Part shown: in pieces, positions 22,274 to 27,449 of the stretch
How positions within the stretch are numbered: position 1 is the first letter of the stretch
Layout of the letters: each line of letters opens with the position of its first letter
NCBI GenBank assembly: GCA_934278005.1
Contig: CAKQWG010000019.1
Location: forward strand, 1-27,449
Reading direction: 5' to 3'
Source: an uncultured Pirellulaceae bacterium
GTDB lineage: Bacteria > Planctomycetota > Planctomycetia > Pirellulales > Pirellulaceae
Length of the DNA: 27,449 nucleotides
Position numbers and translations under genes: made by a program
The notes under the pieces: model-generated
Told to the model about the DNA's origin: nothing
The model's input: only the letters and a program-made list of their open reading frames with translations
Databases searched by the model: none

Positions 22274-23779
22274 ATGCCGTATGCCATCGGCACAATAGAT
22301 TTAATCGTATTGCTCGTCGCGGTCGGCAGTTCAGTCGCATTGGGGCTCTATCTAAGCGGCAAAAACACGTCGGTCGAATCCTACCTGTTGGGTGATCGGA
22401 ATTTGCCGTGGTGGGCTATTCTCGGTTCGATCGTAGCAACGGAAACCAGCACGGCTACTGTGCTATCGGTGCCGGGCGAGGGCTATGGCCCGACCGGTAT
22501 GCGGTTTTTGCAAATGGCCATGGGCTACATTTGCGGTCGCTGGATCGTCGTGCAGGTCCTCTTACCGCTGTATTTTCGCGGTACTTTGTCGAGCGCCTAT
22601 GAGGTGCTAGGCATGCGATTCGGGGAACGCGCAAAGCGAACTGCCTCGTTGATCTTTCTCGTAGCCCGCAACTTGGGCGATGGCCTGAGACTCTTTCTGG
22701 CAGCCAGCGTGCTGCAGATTCTAATCGGCTGGCCGCTGCCACTGAGCGCTATCATCGTGGGTAGCGTGACGATCCTCTACACCTATTTCGGCGGCATGCG
22801 CTCAGTGGTATGGAACGACTGTATCCAGTTTGTCATTTACATGCTGGGAGGCGTGGCCAGCGTGTTTGTGATCGTCGCCAACATTCCCGGCGGCTGGGCA
22901 ACTCTGTGGGAGTTCTGCGAGACTCATCAAAAGCTGCAGGTCTTAGACTTTGATTGGAACGCCAAGTACAGTTTTTGGGGCGGTGTGTTCGGGGGAGCCT
23001 TCCTGACTATCGGCACCCACGGCACGGACCAGATGATGGTGCAGCGCTATTTGAGCGCCCGCAGTCAGCGCGACGCAGCGCGTGCGCTGCTGGCCAGCGG
23101 CTTGGTCGTGCTGGCGCAGTTTGCGCTGTTCTTGTTCATCGGCGTGCAGCTGGCCGCCTACTATTCGCACGTCGATGTAGCCGATGTGCCGGAGAAGGCC
23201 GATCAAGTTTTCGCGCATTTTATCATTCATGTATTCCCCAAAAACACCGGCTTAGTGGGCTTGATGCTGGCCGCAATCATGGCCGCTGCCATGTCGACTC
23301 TATCCAGTTCGCTCAACTCGTCTGCCTCGGCGGTCATCAACGACTTTGTAATTCCCATTCGCAAGCGAGCGAATCGCGAATTGCAACCGCAGCAGTTACT
23401 GGCGCGAACGCGTCAACTAGCGATCGCCTTTGGGATCTTGCAGATTGTGATCGGTATGTCCGCGCAGAATTTTGGCGACACGGTAGTGAGCAATGCGCTG
23501 CGGATCGCCGGTTTCTCATCGGGTTTGATCTTGGGCTTGTTCGCCTTGGGCATCATGACTCGCCGCGTGGGACAGCTCGCCGCCTTGATCGGTTGTGCAG
23601 GTGGCTTTATGGTGCTCTCGCTGGCGCAGTTCGTGGCACCGTACTACGACTGGGTGATCTCCGTACCGTGGCTAGCCCTGACCGGTGCCGCCAGCACGTT
23701 CGTGCTGGGCTATCTGGCTTCGTGGCTAGTCCGCAATGATCTTGACATGGGTCGTGAAATAGGTACCGAGAGCCGATGA
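22274..23779 (+). CDS. Sodium:solute symporter (SSS family)
   Basis: 501 residues from ATG 22274, which has GGAG six bases upstream; GTG 22262 is in frame but overlaps that site. About thirteen membrane helices are apparent. Family landmarks: SVESYLLGDRNLPWWAILGS after helix 1, ATETSTATVLSVPGEGY in helix 2, ILYTYFGGMRSVVWNDCIQF (helix 5-6), GTHGTDQMMVQRYLSARS, and AAAMSTLSSSLNSSASAVIN in helix 8 with the sodium-site serines. It imports a solute with sodium. The solute cannot be read from sequence, but the divergent murQ and amino-sugar kinase suggest MurNAc, GlcNAc or a related sugar. It overlaps the helicase by ATGA, so they are co-transcribed, an unexpected partner. Confidence 0.94.
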   Translation: MPYAIGTIDLIVLLVAVGSSVALGLYLSGKNTSVESYLLGDRNLPWWAILGSIVATETSTATVLSVPGEGYGPTGMRFLQMAMGYICGRWIVVQVLLPLYFRGTLSSAYEVLGMRFGERAKRTASLIFLVARNLGDGLRLFLAASVLQILIGWPLPLSAIIVGSVTILYTYFGGMRSVVWNDCIQFVIYMLGGVASVFVIVANIPGGWATLWEFCETHQKLQVLDFDWNAKYSFWGGVFGGAFLTIGTHGTDQMMVQRYLSARSQRDAARALLASGLVVLAQFALFLFIGVQLAAYYSHVDVADVPEKADQVFAHFIIHVFPKNTGLVGLMLAAIMAAAMSTLSSSLNSSASAVINDFVIPIRKRANRELQPQQLLARTRQLAIAFGILQIVIGMSAQNFGDTVVSNALRIAGFSSGLILGLFALGIMTRRVGQLAALIGCAGGFMVLSLAQFVAPYYDWVISVPWLALTGAASTFVLGYLASWLVRNDLDMGREIGTESR

Positions 23780-25662
23780 GTTTTTCACGCGATGGCTACT
23801 TTGCTCAATTGCAGCGATGGCTAGCCATGGAGGGAGAGGCGGAGCGTCAGCGCATGGCTGAACGCCGCCAATTGCAGCGCAGCGGCGACGCCGAGCGCAC
23901 GGGCGAAACCATCATCAACCTGCGGTTATCCGACCATCGCACTGGGCTGGCCGGGCGTCTGCTGCTTGACTTAGTGAAAGTCAATTCGGATCGCTTGCCG
24001 ATGAACCGGCTCAAGGTCGGTTCGCCGGTAGTGCTGTCCGACAACGACGATGCGAGCGACGATGGGGTGCCGGGCGTGATCAGTCGTCGCACGTCAACGG
24101 CCATACAGATCGCCGTCGATCGCTGGCCGGAGTCCGAGCGGTTTCGGCTCGACCTGTCGCCCGATGAGAGCACGCGTCGCCGGCAACTGTCCGCCATGGC
24201 CGCGGTCCGCAATTTAACTGGTGCAGCCGGTCGCCTGCGTGACTGCTTATTGGGGGAGCTGCCGCCGCGCTTCGACCAGCCGCCCAAGATCACCTTCGCC
24301 AGCGAACTCAATCCACCGCAACAAGCCGCTGTGCGGTTCGCACTATCGGCCCGCGATGTGGCCATTATTCACGGGCCGCCGGGCACCGGAAAGACCACCA
24401 CGCTGTCGGAGATCATTTATCAAGCTGTGCAAATGGGCCAGCGCGTACTAGCCTGCGCGCCCAGCAATACAGCCGTCGATAATTTGCTCGAACGCCTAGT
24501 GGCACGCATGCCCAGCGTCGTCCGCGTTGGGCACCCAGCCCGCGTCTTTGAGGCGCTGCGTGGGCATACCCTGGACGAACTGGTGGAAGCCGATCGCATG
24601 AGCCAAGTGGTCCGCGACATGTGGCGCGACATCGATGAACTGATGCGCGCGGCCGCCAAACCGTCGCGCTCTCGCGAGGCCAATCGCGAGCGTGGCGAAC
24701 TGTATGCCGAGGCGGGGCGGTTGAAACACGAAGCTCGGGCGCTGGAGCGCAACACAATTCGCAGCATCATCGATTCGGCCGATGTCATCTGCACCACGAC
24801 CACCATCGATGACGACCTGTTGGGCGACCGGCGTTTCGATCTCGTGGTCGTCGATGAAGCTTGCCAGTGCACTGAGCCGACGATCTGGCAAGCGATGCTG
24901 CGCGCGGATCGGTTGATCTTGGCCGGCGATCACTGCCAGTTGCCACCCACCGTGGTCTCTACTGAAGCGGCTCGCGAGGGATTTTCGCGCAGTACCATGG
25001 AACGCCTGATCGAAGATTTCGACCAACAGGTGTACCAACGCTTGGTAGTGCAGTATCGCATGCACGAAACCATCATGAACTTCTCCAGCCAACAGTTCTA
25101 CGACGGCCAGCTCATTGCCGATGCATCGGTCAAATCCCACACGCTAGCCGATTTGGTCGAACACAAGGAATTGGCGGCCCAGCTGCCGATCATCGAATTC
25201 TGGGACACGGCAGGCGCCGAATGGCACGAGGAACTCGAGCGTCACGGACAGAGCAAATGCAATCCGCGCGAGGCCACGTGGGTCATTCAGCAAGTGCAGC
25301 AGCTGCTCGACCTGGGGCTGGAACCGAGCCAGATCGCCGTCATCGCGCCCTACGCTGCCCAGGTGCGGCTGCTGCGCAATCGCTTGCAGATAGATGGCTT
25401 GGAGATCGACACCGTCGATGGATTCCAGGGCCGCGAGAAAGAGGCGGTGGTGTTATGCTTTGTGCGCAGCAACAGCATTAGTGAAATCGGATTTCTGGCC
25501 GATACGCGCCGCACCAACGTGGCCCTGACCCGCGCCAAGCGACTGTTGCGAGTTGTCGGAGATAGTGCGACGCTGGCCTGTCATCCATTCTACCGCGAGC
25601 TGATCGACTACTTCGAACTGCACGACGCCTATCACAGCGTGTGGGAACTGGGCGACGCGTGA
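23776..25662 (+). CDS. SF1 DNA/RNA helicase, IGHMBP2/SEN1 (Upf1-like) type
   Basis: 628 residues; ATG 23776 overlaps the symporter stop. Residues ~40-130 form a beta-barrel domain as in SMUBP-2. The helicase motifs are complete: FALSARDVAIIHGPPGTGKT (Walker A, Gly200-Thr207), CAPSNTAVDNLLERL (Ia), VVVDEACQCTEP (II, Asp360-Glu361), LAGDHCQLPPTV (III), VQYRMHETIMNFSS (IV), TVDGFQGREKEAVVL (V) and NVALTRAKRLLRVVG (VI). A charged helical insertion (~290-330) lies between Ia and II, as in the stalk of Upf1-like enzymes. It unwinds nucleic acid 5' to 3'; the DNA or RNA target is unknown. No nuclease domain is attached, so it is not a clear defence gene. Confidence 0.93.
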   Translation: MSFSRDGYFAQLQRWLAMEGEAERQRMAERRQLQRSGDAERTGETIINLRLSDHRTGLAGRLLLDLVKVNSDRLPMNRLKVGSPVVLSDNDDASDDGVPGVISRRTSTAIQIAVDRWPESERFRLDLSPDESTRRRQLSAMAAVRNLTGAAGRLRDCLLGELPPRFDQPPKITFASELNPPQQAAVRFALSARDVAIIHGPPGTGKTTTLSEIIYQAVQMGQRVLACAPSNTAVDNLLERLVARMPSVVRVGHPARVFEALRGHTLDELVEADRMSQVVRDMWRDIDELMRAAAKPSRSREANRERGELYAEAGRLKHEARALERNTIRSIIDSADVICTTTTIDDDLLGDRRFDLVVVDEACQCTEPTIWQAMLRADRLILAGDHCQLPPTVVSTEAAREGFSRSTMERLIEDFDQQVYQRLVVQYRMHETIMNFSSQQFYDGQLIADASVKSHTLADLVEHKELAAQLPIIEFWDTAGAEWHEELERHGQSKCNPREATWVIQQVQQLLDLGLEPSQIAVIAPYAAQVRLLRNRLQIDGLEIDTVDGFQGREKEAVVLCFVRSNSISEIGFLADTRRTNVALTRAKRLLRVVGDSATLACHPFYRELIDYFELHDAYHSVWELGDA

Positions 25663-25669
25663 ACGCGGC

Positions 25670-26617
25670 TCAGGCACCTCTAGCGCCGAACATCGGACGC
25701 ACGAGTGTGACGACCAACAGGCATAGGCTGCCGGCTAGGACCCCCAGCAGACCAACGGCCAACAGTTGCGCAAGGCTAACCATGATAGGACCGGCCGCTT
25801 CGATAGCTGCTAGCGGATGTGTAATTCGCTCGATGGCATGATGTATGGCTGGGATCCCGTGGCTGATGATCCCCCCGCCGACTAGAAACATGGCGGCAGT
25901 GCCGGCGATCGACAAGAATTTCATCAGATAGGGCGTCACGCTAATCAAAAACCACCCCAGGCTATGCACTAGCGTGGGGCCTGAGCCTGCCTCGCGTTTG
26001 CGAGCCAGCAAGTATCGCCCTAGATCGTCCAGTTTGACGATGCCGGCCACCAAGCCATACACACCAACCGTCATTAATAGCGATATAGCGCACAGCACGA
26101 GCAGTTGTTTTATCAGCGTTTCGCTAGCCACGGTGCCCAGCGTGATGATCACTATCTCAGCCGATAAGATGAAGTCGGTGCGGATCGCGCCGCGGATTTT
26201 GGTTTTTTCAACGGCTACTAAATCGACCTTTGGGTCCTCAACGGCTAAGTGCAGCTCTTGCTCGTGAGCCTCAGATTCGTTGGAATGGAGGAACTTGTGA
26301 GCCAGCTTCTCGCAGCCCTCAAAGCACAGGTACAGGCCACCTGCGATCAGCAGCGGAGTGATCGCCCAGGGGGCCAGCCAGCTTAACAGCAGCGCGGAGG
26401 GGACTAAAATGCACTTGTTGAGCAGCGAACCTTTGGCTACCGACCAGACGACCGGCAACTCGCGCTGGGCTGCCACACCGCTGACCTGCTGAGCATTGAG
26501 AGCTAGGTCGTCACCTAAAACTCCTGCGGTTTTTCTAGCGGCAACTTTCGTCAACAGGGAGATATCGTCCAGGATGGTAGCGATATCATCCAAAAGCATC
26601 AACAAGCCGCTGGCCAT
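25670..26617 (-). CDS. DUF808 family membrane protein (YedI-like)
   Basis: 315 residues from ATG 26617, the normal length. The opening [20 protein letters not shown] and the following [20 protein letters not shown] are the strongest signatures of DUF808. Several hydrophobic helices follow ([73 protein letters not shown] and a C-terminal [19 protein letters not shown]). The charged loop [19 protein letters not shown] is also characteristic. Function unknown, inner membrane. It ends seven bases from the convergent helicase stop and starts 35 bases after the citrate synthase stop on the same strand, so it may be read from the citrate synthase transcript. Confidence 0.93.
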   Translation of the reverse strand: MASGLLMLLDDIATILDDISLLTKVAARKTAGVLGDDLALNAQQVSGVAAQRELPVVWSVAKGSLLNKCILVPSALLLSWLAPWAITPLLIAGGLYLCFEGCEKLAHKFLHSNESEAHEQELHLAVEDPKVDLVAVEKTKIRGAIRTDFILSAEIVIITLGTVASETLIKQLLVLCAISLLMTVGVYGLVAGIVKLDDLGRYLLARKREAGSGPTLVHSLGWFLISVTPYLMKFLSIAGTAAMFLVGGGIISHGIPAIHHAIERITHPLAAIEAAGPIMVSLAQLLAVGLLGVLAGSLCLLVVTLVRPMFGARGA

Positions 26618-26652
26618 ACACGTATTTCCGTTTTAGGTTTCGCAGAGAAGCT

Positions 26653-27449
26653 CTATACGCGTTCTTCCATCGGGACGATCTCTCGCTGGGTTGGTCCCAT
26701 GTAGATCTGTCGCGGACGGCCAATGCGGTTGGTGGGCGACTGGTGCATCTCGACCCAGTGTGCGATCCAGCCAGAGAGTCGACCGATAGCAAATAGGACG
26801 GTGAACATCTGCGTCGGCAAGCCCATGGCGCGATACACCACGCCAGAGTAGAAATCGACATTGGGATACAGTTTGCGCTCGATGAAATACTCGTCGCGCA
26901 GCGCGGTCTCTTCAAGCTTCATGGCCACTTCGAAGAGTGGATCGGCCAAACTCATCTTGCTCAGCAGCTTGTCGCAAGCCTTCTTGATGATCGTAGCCCG
27001 CGGATCGAAATTCTTGTAGACGCGATGCCCGAAGCCCATCAAGCGGAAGTTGTCGCGTTTGTCCTTGGCCATGTCGACATACTTCTTGACGTTTCCGCCA
27101 TCGGCCACGATCTGCTGCAACATGTTGACGCACGCCTCGTTGGCCCCGCCGTGCAGCGGACCCCACAATGCGCAAATGCCAGCCGAAATAGAAGCGAACA
27201 AGTTGGCGTTGGACGATCCCACCATGCGGACGGTGGAGGTGCTGCAGTTTTGCTCGTGGTCGGCGTGGCAAATCAACAGTAGATTCAGCGCCTCGACCAA
27301 CACCGGATCGGGTTCATAATCCATGGTCGGTACGGCGAACATCATCCGCAAGAAATTTTCGCAGTAGCTCATGTCATTCTGCGGATACATGAACGGCTGG
27401 CCAATCGACTTCTTGTAGCTGTAAGCCGCGATGGTCGGCAGTTTGGCCA
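26653..27449 (-). CDS. gltA: Citrate synthase, C-terminal part (5' end outside window)
   Basis: The frame stays open to the right edge of the window (27449), so the N-terminal part is missing; the ATG at 27390 is internal, since [12 protein letters not shown] precedes it in frame as in other citrate synthases. It condenses oxaloacetate and acetyl-CoA in the TCA cycle. Catalytic residues are seen: His in [10 protein letters not shown], His in [15 protein letters not shown] and Asp in [17 protein letters not shown]. The substrate-binding [20 protein letters not shown] and the C-terminal RPRQIYMG are also typical of the type II (GltA) enzymes with NADH-sensitive hexameric relatives. Stop at 26653-26655, followed by the DUF808 gene. 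Nothing unusual in this part. Confidence 0.95.
   Translation of the reverse strand, partial: AKLPTIAAYSYKKSIGQPFMYPQNDMSYCENFLRMMFAVPTMDYEPDPVLVEALNLLLICHADHEQNCSTSTVRMVGSSNANLFASISAGICALWGPLHGGANEACVNMLQQIVADGGNVKKYVDMAKDKRDNFRLMGFGHRVYKNFDPRATIIKKACDKLLSKMSLADPLFEVAMKLEETALRDEYFIERKLYPNVDFYSGVVYRAMGLPTQMFTVLFAIGRLSGWIAHWVEMHQSPTNRIGRPRQIYMGPTQREIVPMEERV

Noticed and set aside
22954..23739. 261-codon plus-strand frame inside the symporter gene
   Set aside because: Same strand but shifted; product is Arg/Ala/Cys-rich without membrane helices, while the symporter frame holds all family motifs.
24496..25140. 214-codon minus-strand frame inside the helicase gene
   Set aside because: Shadow of the strongly conserved SF1 helicase; no motif.
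23776..25662. Helicase considered as part of an antiviral defence system
   Set aside because: No nuclease, methyltransferase or other defence partner is adjacent; neighbours are a symporter and a DUF808 protein.
1..27449. Search by eye for tRNA, rRNA, insertion sequences and attachment sites
   Set aside because: No cloverleaf-like segment with conserved T-loop, no transposase or integrase motif, and no terminal inverted repeat pair was found.

Overview
The window looks like chromosome from a planctomycete of the Pirellulaceae (Rhodopirellula/Blastopirellula relatives). The evidence is a 1417-residue secreted protein carrying the Pirellula/Verrucomicrobium-type dehydrogenase and CxxCH heme domains, several small proteins of planctomycete-only character, moderately high GC by eye, frequent GTG/TTG starts with variable Shine-Dalgarno sequences, and many dispersed intergenic hairpin repeats. 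No rRNA, tRNA, CRISPR array, transposase or phage gene was recognised. The genes are mostly core or housekeeping, in short single genes or pairs on both strands.

Left part (1-8000): the 3' end of a HEAT-repeat protein; a 71-residue four-cysteine protein just upstream of rlmN (23S rRNA/tRNA m2A methyltransferase); then the giant fusion of a neutral-ceramidase-like domain, a PVC dehydrogenase beta-propeller, HEAT repeats and cytochrome c. Convergent to it is a CNNM/CorC-type CBS membrane protein.

Middle (8000-18200): an orphan LUD (LutC-like) protein; menG/ubiE and ubiX overlapping by ATGA (menaquinone synthesis); a LysM + L,D-transpeptidase; two divergent planctomycete hypotheticals; a SNF2 helicase-like ATPase; then on the minus strand murB followed by a FtsQ/DivIB-like bitopic protein, a possible remnant of a division and cell-wall cluster. 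The MurB lacks recognisable counterparts of its catalytic Ser/Cys and C-terminal Glu. A thioredoxin-fold protein ends at a clear intrinsic terminator.

Right part (18200-27449): a Gfo/Idh/MocA-like oxidoreductase; a BadF-type amino-sugar kinase and murQ on the minus strand, divergent from a sodium:solute symporter. Together these three could form a MurNAc uptake and catabolism set similar in content to MurT/MurK/MurQ. The symporter overlaps an IGHMBP2/SEN1-type SF1 helicase by ATGA. A DUF808 membrane protein and the C-terminal part of citrate synthase close the window.

Two structural themes run across the genes. First, a REP/BIME-like family of about 23-nt hairpin repeats occurs at three intergenic loci (8801-8889, 10619-10655, 21059-21215), in two subfamilies whose stem arms differ by a compensatory change. 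Second, in-frame tandem repeats of 15, 21 or 24 nt sit inside otherwise conserved enzymes (MenG, the SNF2 protein, the BadF kinase), and a 15-nt intergenic repeat lies at 6590-6634.
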